DNA of 64,000 nt from Lolium rigidum (lineage: Eukaryota; Streptophyta; Magnoliopsida; Poales; Poaceae), in assembly GCF_022539505.1 (NCBI RefSeq), contig NC_061513.1:178776017-178840016 (forward strand). The letters run 5' to 3'. The translations under genes and the position numbers were made by a program. Below, piece after piece: positions 11,548 to 22,240 of the stretch. The first letter of the stretch is position 1. Each line of letters starts with the position of its first letter. Below the pieces are notes generated by a model, which had not been told where the DNA came from, made no database searches, and saw nothing but the letters and a program-made list of their open reading frames with translations.

Positions 11548-14084
11548 CCCATGTTTTTATTTTGCTACAGTACTTTTGTTTTATATTTGAGTCTTGGAAG
11601 TTGTTACTACTGTAGCAACCTCTCCTTATCTTTATTTTATTGCATTGTTGTGCCAAGTAAAGTCTTTGATAGTAGGGTATACTAGATTTGGATTACTGCG
11701 CAGAAACAGATTTCTTCTTGTCACGAATTTGGGCGGGGTTCTCCGTAGGTAACTCGGAAAAATCTGCCAATTTACGTGCGTGATCCTCGGATATGTACGC
11801 AACTTTCATTCAATTTGAGCATTTTCATCCGAGCAAGTCCGAGTGCCTCTAAAAAATTCATCTTTACGGATCGTTCTGTTTTGACAGATTCTGCCTTTTA
11901 TTTCGCATTGCCTCTTTTGCTGTGTTGGATGGATTTCTTTGTTCCATTAACTTCCAGTAGCTTTGGGCAATGTCCAGAAGTGTTAAGAATGATTGTGTCA
12001 CCTCTGAACTTGTTATTTTTTTGATTATGCACTAACCCTCTAATGAGTTGTTTCGAGTTTGGTGTGGAGGAAGTTTTCAAGGGTCAAGAGAGGAGGATGA
12101 TATACTATGATCAAGAAGAGTGAAAAGTCTAAGCTTGGGGATGCCCCGGTGGTTCATCCCTGCATATTTCAAGAAGACTCAAGCGTCTAAGCTTGGGGAT
12201 GCCCAAGGCATCCCCTTCTCCATCAACAATTTATCAGGTTTCTTCTCTTGAAACTATATTTTTATTCGGTCACATCTTATGTACTTTACTTGAAGCGTCT
12301 GTTTGTTTTTGTTTTGTTTGAATAAATTCATGCTTGTGTGGGAGAGAGACACGCTCCGCTGTTGCATATGAACACATGTGTTCTTAGCTTTATTCTTAAT
12401 GTTCATTGCGAAGGTTGAACTACTTCGTTCATTGTTATATGGTTGGAAACAGAAAATGCTACATGTGGTAATTGGTATAATGTCTTGAATAATTTGATAC
12501 TTGGCAATTGTTGTGCTCATATAGATCATGTTTAAGCTCTTGCATCATGTACTTTGCACCCATTAATGAAGAACTACATAGAGCTTGTTAAAATCTGGTT
12601 TGCATGATTAGTTTCTCTAGAGTCTAGATATTTTCTGGTTGAGGTGTTTGAACAACAAGGAGACAATATAAAGTCTTATAATAGTTACAATATGTTCATA
12701 TGTGAGCTTTGTTGCACCTTTTACACTTGAGTTTGCTTCAAACAACCTTGCTAGCCTAGCCTTGTATTGAGAGGAATTCTTCTCGTACATCCAAATCCTT
12801 GAGCAAAAAATTATGCCATTTGTGTCCACCATACCTACCTACTACATGGTATTTCTCTGCCATTCCAAAGTAAATTACTTGAGTGCTACCTTTAAAATTC
12901 TATTCTCTGCCTTTGCAATATATAGCTCATGGGAAAATAGCCTTAAAAACTATTGTGTGAAGAATATGTACTTATGTATCTTATTTCTTAATAAGTTGCT
13001 TGTTGAGCGGTAACCATGTTTCTGGGGACGCCATCAACTCTTTCACCTTTGTTGAATATCATGTGAGTTGCTATGCATGTTCGTCTTATCTGAAGTAAGG
13101 GCAATTTTCATGATCAAATGGTTTGAGTATGCATATTGTTAGAGAGGAACATTGGGCCGCTAACTAAAGTCATGAATCATGGTGGAAGTTTCAGTTTGGA
13201 CACAAATCCTCAATCTCTTATGAGAATATTATCTGTTGTTGAATTCTTATGCATTAAAGAGGAGTACATTATCTGTTGTCTATGTTGTCCCGGTATGGAT
13301 GTCTAAGTTGAGAATAATCAAAAAGCGAGAAATCCAATGCGAACTTTCTCCTTAGACCTTTGTACAGGCGGCATAGAGGTACCCCTTTGTGACACTTGGT
13401 TGAAACATATGCTATGCAATGATAATCCATGTTAATCCAAGCTAATTAGGACAAGGTGCGAGCACTATTGGTATACTATGCATGAGGCTTGCAACTTATA
13501 GGATATCTTATACATAACACATATGCTTTATTACTACCGTTGACAAAATTGTTTCTTGTTTTCAAAATGAAAAGCTCTAGCACAAAAATAGTAATCCATG
13601 CTTCCTCTGCGAAGGGCCTTTCTTTTACTTTATTGTTGAGTCAGTTTACCTATTCCTTCTATCTTAGAAGCAAACACTTGTGTCAACTGTGTGCATTGAT
13701 TCTTACATGTTTACCTATTGCACTTGTTATATTGCTTTATGTTGACAATTATCCATGAGATATACATGTTACAAGTTGAAAGCAATTGCTGAAACTTAAT
13801 CATCCTTTGTGTTGCTTCAATGCCTTCTACTAAGAATTTATTGCTTATGAGTTAACTGTTATGCAAGTCTTATTGATGCTTGTCTTGAAAGTACTATTCA
13901 TGAAAGTCTTTGCTATATGATTCATTTCTTTACTCATTATCTTCATCATTGCTTCGAATCGCTGCATTCATCTCATATGCTTACAAAGTATGATCAAGAT
14001 TATGATAGCATGTCACTTCAGAAATTATCTTTGTTATCGTTTACCTACTCGAGGGCGAGTAGGAACTAAGCTTGGGGATGCTTG

Positions 14085-15611
14085 ATACGTCTAAAACGTA
14101 TCTATAATTTCTTATGTTCCATGCTACTTTTATGATGATACTCACATGTTTTATACACATTATATGTCATATTTATGCGTTTTCGGAACTAACCTATTGA
14201 CGAGATGCCGAAGGGCCAGCTTCTCGTTTTCTGCTGTTTTTGGTTTCAGAAATCCTAGTAAGGAAATATTCTCGGAATCGGACGAAATCAACGCCCAGCA
14301 TCTTATAATTCCACGAAGCTTCCAGAACACCGGAGAGGGGCCAGAGGAGAGCCACAGGGCCACCAGACGCCAGGCCGGCGCGGCCCAAGGGGGGGCACGC
14401 CCCCCTATTGTGTGGCGCCCCCGTAACCCCTCCGACTCCGCCTCTTCGCCTATATAAAGGTCCCTGACCTAAATCTTCGAGACGGAAAAGCCACGGTACG
14501 AGAAACCTTCCAGAGCCGCCGCCATCGCGAAGCCAAGATCTGGGGGACAGGAGTCTCCGTTCCGGCACGCCGCCGGGACGGGAAGTGCCCCGGAAGGCAT
14601 CTCCATCGACATCACCGCCATCTTCATCAACGCTGCTGTCTCCCATGAGGAGGGAGTAGTTCTCCATCGAGGCTAAGGGCTATGCCGGTAGCTATGTGGT
14701 TAATCTCTCTCCTATGTACTTCAATACAATGATCTCATGAGTCTGCCTTACATGATTGAGATTCATATGAGTTTTGTATCACTATTAGTCTATGTGCTAC
14801 TCTTGTGATGTTATTAAAGTAGTCTATTCCTCCTTCACGGTGTAATGGTGACAGTGTATGCATCGTGTAGTACTTGGCGTAGGCTATGATCATAATCTCT
14901 TGTAGGTTATGGAGTTAATTATTATATGATAGTATTGATGTGATTTATTCCCCCTTCGTAGTGTAAAGGTGATAGTGTGTATGCTATGTTAGTACTCGGT
15001 TTAAATTGCAAAGATCTATTATGCTCTAAAGGTTACTTAAATATGAATGCCGAATGTTGTGGCGCTTGTTAACTCTGGCTTGAGGGAGCTCTTGTAGCCC
15101 TACAAAACGAATGGTGTTCATTATCAAACAAGAGTATATGTAGCACAAAGGAAGAGAACTTATTTATTTATGTGATCAATGTTGAGAGTGTCCACTAGTG
15201 AAAGTATGATCCCTAGGCCTTGTTTCCAAATACTGCAATCATCGCTTATTTACTTGTTTCTGCTGCATCGTTACTTCCTGCAATATTACCACCATCAATC
15301 GCACGCCAGACAAGCACTTTTACGGCGCCGTTACTCTTGCTCATATTCATTCATACCACTTGTATTTCACTATCTCTTCGCCGAACTAGTGCACCTATAC
15401 ATCTGACAAGTGTATTAGGTGTGTTGGGGACACAAGAGACTTCTTGTATCGTGATTGCAGGGTTGCTTGAGAGGAATATCTTTGACCTCTTCCTCCCTGA
15501 GTTCGATAAACCTTGGGTGATCCACTTAAGGGAAACTTGCTGCTGTTCTACAAACCTCTGCTCTTGGAGGCCCAACACTGTCTACAAGAATAGAAGCACC
15601 CGTAGACATCA
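14085..15611 (+). repeat. 3' LTR of Athila-A, intact
   Basis: A 1527-bp LTR begins TGATACGTCTAAAACG and ends CGTAGACATCA, followed by the TSD GTAAC (15612-15616). It carries a TATA box at 14451-14460 behind a GC-rich segment. The matching left TSD is found at 18318-18322 (GTTAC on the plus strand, GTAAC on the minus), next to the inverted 5' half of the partner LTR. Confidence 0.9.
14451..14460 (+). promoter_or_regulatory. TATA box in the Athila-A LTR
   Basis: TATATAAAGG follows a GC-rich stretch, and a C/G-rich leader lies downstream, the usual arrangement of the promoter in this LTR type. The same motif is present in the inverted half-LTR around 17954-17963. Confidence 0.55.
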
Positions 15612-16042
15612 GTAACTCTGCCTTGCCCCTGCTCCTAGTGGCCGAATGGCGGCTCTCCCCCAGGAGTTTAACCTCCATCTGGAGGCTGTTCTTCTGTACC
15701 AAGCGCCAGAGCTCGTCGTCGAGACACCCCCAAGTGGTCCGTCCCCGGAGGTGTCGAGAAGGCCGGCGATTTTGGTACTGCGTCGGCAAAGAGAGTTCAA
15801 GCTACTTCCTCTCGATCCTCGCCGCGGCTTGCGCCTTGAGGTCGCCGGCAAGCGGCGGTTAAGGGCCACAAGCACCTGATTGCTTAGTATTCATTTGTGC
15901 TAGGGTCCTTTTTGCAAAGTTGAAGGCCTTATCTTCAAAATGTAGGTTTTTCAGGGCAATAGAAGCCAAAGGGCCTTCTTGTAATAGTGTACCCGCTGCA
16001 TTTTAATGAAGCTTCTAGGCCTCTTGAGGCTGTGCAAAAAGG
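15612..16042 (+). pseudogene. Right-hand part of a sequence interrupted by Athila-A
   Basis: Beyond the TSD, GC-rich DNA holds an open frame in phase with the frame broken at 18318 on the other side of the insertion, and an alternative 77-codon frame 15646-15879 that ends naturally. After the stop codon, AT-rich sequence ending in a TTTTAATGAAGCTT motif and a short A-run runs up to the contig end. This looks like the 3' tail of a non-LTR retrotransposon or of a retrocopied gene. I do not recognise the protein. Together with 18318-18990 (minus strand) it represents the pre-insertion locus. Confidence 0.45.
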
Positions 16043-16142
16043 NNNNNNNNNNNNNNNNNNNNNNNNNNNNNNNNNNNNNNNNNNNNNNNNNNNNNNNNNN
16101 NNNNNNNNNNNNNNNNNNNNNNNNNNNNNNNNNNNNNNNNNN
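16043..16142. other. Assembly gap, 100 N
   Basis: Exactly 100 N, the conventional placeholder for a gap of unknown size. The sequence to its right (16143-18317) is in the opposite orientation from its natural partner to the left, so the join or an orientation is suspect. Confidence 0.99.
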
Positions 16143-17034
16143 CCTTAGAACTTTCTCGTCACCGTCCCGGATTTAATGGAGGCATGAACCCACTATCGAG
16201 CATAAATACACCCTCTTGGAGTTAAGAGTAAAAACTTGGCCAGAGCCTCTACTAATAACGGAGAGCATGCAGGATCATAAACAACACATAGGTAATAGAT
16301 TGATAATCAACATAACATAATATTCTCTATCCATCGGATCCCGACAAACACAACATATAGCATTACAGATAGATGATCTTGATCATGTTAGGCAGCTCAC
16401 AAGATCCGACGATGAAGCACATAAGGAGAAGACGACCATCTAGCTACTGCTATGGACCCATAGTCCAGGGGTGAACTACTCACTCATCACTCCGGAGGCG
16501 ATCATGGCGGTGAAGAGTCCTCCGGGAGATGATTCCCCTCTCCGGCAGGGTGCCGGAGGCGATCTCCTGAATCCCCCGAGATGGGATTGGCGGCGGTGGC
16601 ATCTCAGTAAGGTTTTCCGTATCGTGGCTCTCGGTACTGGGGGTTTCGCGACGAAGACTATATGTAGGCAGAAGGGCAGGTCCGGGGGCCACACGAGGGC
16701 CCCACACGCCAGGGCCGCACGGCCAAGGCCCAGGCGCGCCGCCCTGTTGTGGCGGCGCCTCGTGGCCCCACTTTGTAAGTCCTCCGGTCTTCTGGAAGCT
16801 TCGTGTAAAAATAGGCCCCTGGGCGTTGATTTCGTCCAATTCCGAGAATATTTCCTTACTAGGATTTCTGAAACCAAAAACAGTAGAAAACAGCAACTGG
16901 CTCTTCGGCATCTCGTTAATAGGTTAGTGCCGGAAAATGCATAAATATGACATAAAGTATGCATAAAACATGTAGATATTATCAATAATGTGGCATGGAA
17001 CATAAGAAATTATCGATGCGTCGGAGACGTATCC
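16143..17034 (-). repeat. 5' part of an Athila-B-type LTR, cut by the gap
   Basis: Read on the minus strand from 17034, this is the first ~890 bp of the LTR family seen complete at 49769-51371. It starts GGATACGTCTCCGACG (the usual first T replaced by G) and breaks off at the gap. It is inserted in the Copia LTR after CCGTA (17035-17039, minus strand), which would be its 5-bp target site; the other end is not in the window. Confidence 0.8.
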
Positions 17035-17725
17035 TACGGTAACTAAACTATAACCGGTCTCCAACTACACACTATGAGACCGGTGAGAAAGAAACCCTAT
17101 CAAGAGCAAACCTTATACTTGCACATTTCACTTGAGCTTGATGACGACGATCTTGACCTCAACAAGATGGAACGCCTTTCTTGCTTGTGCTTGCTTGACG
17201 AAGTCTTGTGGATTGCTCCCCCATAATCCACCATGGGAGAGCTTCTTCTTCGGCGCATCTTCACATAACCATGACCACCATGTGGATTGCTCCCCCATAA
17301 TCCACCATGGGAGATCTTCTTCTTCGGCGCATCTTCACATATCCATGATCACCATATGGATGGCAAGACTCAAGCAAAGGATCTCTTCGAGATGGCTTAT
17401 CTTGAACTTGCACTTCATTTCTCCATGGCAAGCTTCAAGCTTATGAACTCTTCGAGTTGGCTCATCTTGAACTTGCACTTCATTCTTCATTCTTCATCAT
17501 ATTGATGTCTTGAAGTAACTTGAGGGCTCACTTCATTTTTATCTTCAAGACATACTTGACACTTGATATCCTTCATCAAATTCTTCTTATTGCAACCTTG
17601 AAGCCAACAAATGGTTCAAGAATTGCCTATGGACAACTCCTACAAATATAACTCAATGCAAACATTAGTACATAGGGATTGTCATTAATTACCAAAACCA
17701 CACATGGGGGCTCCATGCACTTTCA
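17035..17725 (-). repeat. 5' part of the SIRE-type Copia 5' LTR
   Basis: On the minus strand this begins TGAAAGTGCATGG and corresponds to 7204-7888 of the plus-strand LTR, including the duplicated block with GATGCGCCGAAGAAG. It is preceded on the minus strand by GCTGT (17730-17726), the same five bases that follow the plus-strand LTR at 9652-9656. It is therefore the left LTR of the same Copia insertion, but in inverted orientation. Confidence 0.85.
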
Positions 17726-18317
17726 ACAGCCCTTAGCCTCGATGAAGAACTACTCCCTCCTCATGGGAGACAGCTGCGTTGATGAAGATGGCGGTGGTGT
17801 CGATGGAGATGCCTTCCGGGGGCACTTCCCCGTCCCGGCGGCGTGCCGGAACAGAGACTCCTGTCCCCCAGATCTTGGCTTCGCGATGGCGGCGGCTCTG
17901 GAAGGTTTCTCGTACCGTGGCTTTTCCGTCTCGAAGATTTAGGTCAGGGACCTTTATATAGGCGAAGAGGCGGAGTCGGAGGGGTTACGGGGGCGCCACA
18001 CAATAGGGGGGCGCCCCCCCCTTGGGCCGCGCCGGCCTGGCGTCTGGTGTCCCTGTGGCTCTCCTCTGGCCCCTCTCCGGTGTTCTGGAAGCTTCGTGGA
18101 ATTATAAGATGCTGGGCGTTGATTTCGTCCGATTCCGAGAATATTTCCTTACTAGGATTTCTGAAACCAAAAATAGCAACTGGCCCTTCGGCATCTCGTC
18201 AATAGGTTAGTTCCGGAAAACGCATAAATATGACATATAATGTGTATAAAACATGTGAGTATCATCATAAAAGTAGCATGGAACATAAGAAATTATAGAT
18301 ACGTTTGAGACGTATCA
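17726..18317 (-). repeat. 5' part of the Athila-A 5' LTR, inverted relative to the rest
   Basis: On the minus strand this starts TGATACGTCTCAAACG at 18317 and follows the intact LTR (14085 to about 14683) up to ...CTAAGGGCTGT, exactly where the other part at 9652 resumes. It is flanked at 18318-18322 by GTAAC (minus strand), identical to the TSD behind the 3' LTR. It contains the same TATA and GC-rich leader as the 3' LTR. Confidence 0.9.
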
Positions 18318-18990
18318 GTTACCAGCATCGGTCCCCTGATGATGAGCTTCCCAGAGAGTGCTTCTAAAAATTGCCGTTGTATCCATAGATGCATGCTCCA
18401 CAGATCTGCAAACAACCTCATCAGGCCGAGACTCCTTTTCTTGGCAACCACCTCGGTAGTTAAAGAAAGGAATCGAGTCGATCCCATTGCCAAGATCTGG
18501 AGAGCTCGAACCAAAACCAGCAGGAACACTCTCCAAATCTTTCATCTCGTCCCTCCCTCCACCACCACGATGGATTGGATGAAGAGAATCATAGGGATCC
18601 GGGGCTCCAACTTTACCGAAGAAAGAGAAAAGAGGGGAAAACATGGGAGCAGCCGCCGCCGAAGCTAGGCATTGCCATGGGTCAGGCATATAGGTTCTGG
18701 CATAGGATTCACCAACAACCAACCTCCATCCCTCAGCCCCGTTGCCTCCATGGCCTTGAAGGAGACGGGATCGAGAAAGATTAGGGGGTAGATCCAGATC
18801 CAGACGCCATTTTATTCGCCATGAGGAATCTAAGGAGAAACAAACCTAAAACTACAGAGAACCAGGCCCCCCTCCCACTCGCTGCTGGCACCATGGCCGC
18901 CGACGATGGGGGGAGAGAGGCCGGTGGTGGGAGCTGGCGAGAGGCTCAACGAAGTGTCCACAAGGGTAATCTCCACAGGGTATTGTAATT
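18318..18990 (-). pseudogene. Left-hand part of the sequence interrupted by Athila-A
   Basis: The minus strand carries a frame of about 134 codons from 18722 to the LTR junction, rich in Ser, Pro, Gly and acidic residues, with no domain I recognise. Upstream lies an untranslated-looking GC-rich leader (18723-18990) with further short frames. The frame is cut in phase by the LTR at 18318 and would continue at 15617. A degenerate non-LTR retrotransposon or a retrogene are the main possibilities; the short broken frames argue against a working gene. Confidence 0.4.
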
Positions 18991-19109
18991 GTGCATAATC
19001 TAGCTAGCCTACCTTCTCTTATCTCGAATGGTGTTATATTTTGTTCTTGTACATCCAAACTGTTGTTGGTGGGTTGCAATGACTACCTTTGCTATTTCAT
19101 GGCTTTATT

Positions 19110-19414
19110 GAGAACCAACCTGTGGTTGGATAGTTAGAAGGGCAGTGACACCTCAGCCCCACCAGGGATCAAACACTAGGTTTTACGCTTTGGTGTTTCA
19201 TAAAAAGGCGATTTATTCGTTCAATGGGAGACGATGTTCCCGTCGACAGCGAGGCGTCCGTGGTGACTTCATCATTCTCAAGACCCGCCGGATCAGTTTC
19301 TTGACTCAGTCTTCGAAGGCACTCATAAGGATAGAGTGTGTGTGTATTTATAGGGATGAGTGTACATACTTATTTGTAAGAGTTTACGTTGTACTGTTTC
19401 GCAAAAAAAAAATC
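19110..19414 (+). mobile_element. SINE-like retroposon with 13-bp target duplication
   Basis: The element carries a tRNA-like A box (GGATAGTTAGAAGG, from about 19127) and B box (GGGATCAAACAC, from about 19163), the internal RNA polymerase III promoter of a tRNA-derived SINE, and ends in ten A residues. It is flanked by TCATGGCTTTATT (19097-19109) and TCATGCCTTTATT (19415-19427), a 13-bp duplication with one mismatch. It resembles Au-type SINEs of grasses, but is longer than the roughly 180 bp I recall for Au, so the family is uncertain. Confidence 0.75.
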
Positions 19415-19427
19415 ATGCCTTTATTTT

Positions 19428-20191
19428 ATAATTCATGCTAAGGCCTTTTCTCTAGTGACATTTCTCATTTCATAAGGAACTAGCGTGTTTCTACTTGTCC
19501 TAAGCTCCATGGACTCTCCTAAACAAACCTTTAGAGGTATAGTCCCAGGTTGCAGTATAGATGTTGTTCTTTAGGACCTGAATTTTTTTACGACGAGATG
19601 AATTCATATTAAACAATACATCAAAAGAATACTAAAAAACATCATTGATCATGCGTGTAGAATATAAATGCATGTAGGTGCATGTCAAGTTTGAAATTAA
19701 AATATAAAAATATGTAACCTACATAAAAAAGACAAAATGTGCTGTTTATAATATAAGGCCTAGACTCAGTATATCAAAGTTCCCTTTTCTCTTCTTTGTG
19801 TAAGTCACGTACGGTCGTATTTTGTATTAAAAAAATTGCACCAGTAAATACCGAAGGTGCATATACGTGCATGAATTATTATAAAATTTTCTAAAAAATT
19901 TAAATTGAATATTTTTTAAATAGGGTACCATGACACCCCACTGTAATCATGGGAAAAAACTATGTGCTATTTCGGTGCTAGTTGCACACTAGTACGCTAT
20001 AGCATATATGAAGAGTCTGCGTTAAATTTAGTAACTTTGCTCGCTATAGCACTATTAGAGAAATATCATGCTACTATTTTTTAAGCCTATTGGCACAAGG
20101 GCCCGAGTTCTCCTTTGAAGTTGCTTTTTGTTTGTCGTGGTGATGAACTACAATTAAATTGGTTCATCTTCTAAATCTAAAGATGACATCG
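19428..20191. other. AT-rich intergenic stretch, nothing recognised
   Basis: No coding frame, terminal repeat or known element was recognised. The sequence is AT-rich with short homopolymer runs. Confidence 0.5.
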
Positions 20192-20194
20192 CTA

Positions 20195-21393
20195 CACTAG
20201 TAGAAAAGGACCCTTTAGTCTCGGGTCGTAAGGGGCTTTAGTCCCGGTTGTGCAACCGGGACTAAAGGGTCGCGACTAAAGACCCCCCCCTTTAGTCCCG
20301 GTTGCTTACGAAGCAGGACTAAAGGTCCATCCACGTGGTTCCGCGCGTCGGGCGAAAATATCTCCAGATTTTGTAATTTTTTATTTTTTTCACTCCATTT
20401 TTTCGGAATTTCTATTATTACCGTTATTTGCATAGTTTAGTCTATATCTCTAACTACACTTATCTCTACTCAAATTACTTACTCGTGGTCACACTTCCCG
20501 CTTGATCACCCATCCACCCACACTAGCACGCTTAACTTCCAAGTTCCATTCCGTCCCGCATCCAAGTGCTTCGCGCGCATGTATGTGATACTAGTATCAT
20601 ATCAATCCTATTAACATGTTGGTCGATGTCACATTTATTTATTGTTTGAATTTCAAATAATTCTTTTAATAAACGAAAGTAATGATGTAATAATGAACTT
20701 GAATAAATAAATAAACATTAACTTTTTAATTTGTATTTTTTTTTTGCCAAACCTAAAACCTAAAAATTTGAAAATCTAAAAATTGGGTAAAAGTAATAGT
20801 AATCTTTATGCAGGATGCAATTATTAATTTTATTTTTTTTAAAAAAATATAAAATCCGTAATTTATAGCAAAAACTAAAATCTTCCTGCTTTCATATTTT
20901 CATTTGGAATTTTGAGAATCTAAAAATTGGCTAACTGGGTAAACCCCGATGAATTCGGATGTAACTTTTTCCCACGATGATTTTGATATATTATACATTT
21001 TTTTCCGACGTCGTATGCAAAAGTTAATGCGGTTTTACCATTTTTCAAACCTTTTTTGCAAAATAAGTGAAAATTCGAATTTCTTAATTTTCCATAATAG
21101 TAGGTTGCGTAACATACAAGAATCTCAAAAGATTTTTTTTTTGAATTTTCTATCATTTTCTTTTCCATTTTACAGAGTTAAAAAGGCTAAAGGGTACCCT
21201 TTAGTCTCGGTTCGTAACACCAACCGGGACTAAAGAGGCCTGCGCCGGTCGCAGCCCACCATAGCCCTTTAGTCCCGGGCTGGAGCATTAGTCTCGGTTC
21301 ACCTCCCAAACCGGGACTAAAGACCCCATTTGTCCCGGGTCAAAATATTTGGGGAATAATGGGTTGGGATGGAAGCCATTTTTTCTACTAGTG
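20195..21393. mobile_element. Non-autonomous CACTA element
   Basis: The ends are CACTAGTAGAAAA and its inverse TTTTCTACTAGTG, and the element is flanked by the 3-bp TSD CTA (20192-20194 and 21394-21396). Subterminal regions (about 20215-20330 and 21195-21330) contain repeated direct and inverted copies of TTTAGTCCCGGTT, the kind of array that binds CACTA transposase. At 1199 bp with no transposase frame it must be mobilised in trans. Confidence 0.85.
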
Positions 21394-21396
21394 CTA

Positions 21397-22240
21397 ATGT
21401 TGATGATTCTTAATACTGAACTTATTCTATGTTATTGTCCCCTGGGATGTTTTTTTTTAAGTCCCCTGGGATGTTGATGTTAGTCTTCTAAAAAAATGGA
21501 GATCTACTTTTTATATATGATTATGTATATATTGTTCTGTCTTTTTTACGATATCATAGCATGATATATTGTATATAGCATTTGAAGAAGGCTGCTGCTT
21601 TTCTTTTAAGCACGCTATGTAATACTCTTGTTCGTTCTATCTAAAAAATACTCTTGTTCTTCAGTGCTAGTATATTTTTTAATCGTGCGGTAGAGTCGAT
21701 TTTGTTTGTCACCTTAGCAGCTAGCATAGAAAAGCCCAGGACCACCATGTACCTCTTACTGCCCGTGAGATTGCATAAGTCTGTACTGGACAAAACATGA
21801 GCAACAAACAAGACAATACAACAATTTATAGCTCACGTGCTTTCCAGGACTCTTGGATCTTCCTCCCTGAACAGAGGCATCACAGCCTCACATGATCGAT
21901 CTAGAGGTACACATGAATACAGGATTGATTGTACACTTGGAGTCAGAAGACTGTCTAGAACACAAGGACTGAGCAAAAGGAGTTGCAAAATGGCTGCATT
22001 CACCTAACACAGAAGAGCGCATCCAATCCAAGCTAGCTATCAACGTAGGCTTTACTCAGCAACAGTAACAATACAAGATTAGCATAATACAATATCTCAG
22101 GATCGATCCTGGGTAATTAATTGGTACCTCATTTGCTTCTAAGATCAGCGATTAGTGATCCTAGATAAGTAGATTACAGGCATTGGGCAGCACTGTCAGG
22201 CATGTGGCAGGCAAAAAAGGTTACATTGCACGCCCATCCA
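21397..22240. other. 3' flank of the LRR gene, no element recognised
   Basis: AT-rich DNA that probably includes the 3' untranslated region of the minus-strand gene ending at 22241. I see no coding frame or clear polyadenylation signal that would fix the transcript end. Confidence 0.4.

Larger units (their letters stand above)
10583..14084 (+). mobile_element. Internal region of Athila-A, non-autonomous
   Basis: About 3.5 kb lie between the two LTRs with no recognisable capsid, protease, RT or integrase. One coding region (10749-11547) sits near the left end; the rest is AT-rich non-coding sequence ending in AGCTTGGGGATGC just before the 3' LTR, which serves as the polypurine tract. The stretch 11548-12540 closely resembles 53760-54734 of Athila-B. 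Lacking pol, the element must have depended on proteins from another element. Confidence 0.75.

Noticed and set aside
17226..17360. Short repeated blocks as an independent tandem element
   Set aside because: The same duplication is present in the plus-strand Copia LTR at 7560-7735, so it belongs to the LTR.
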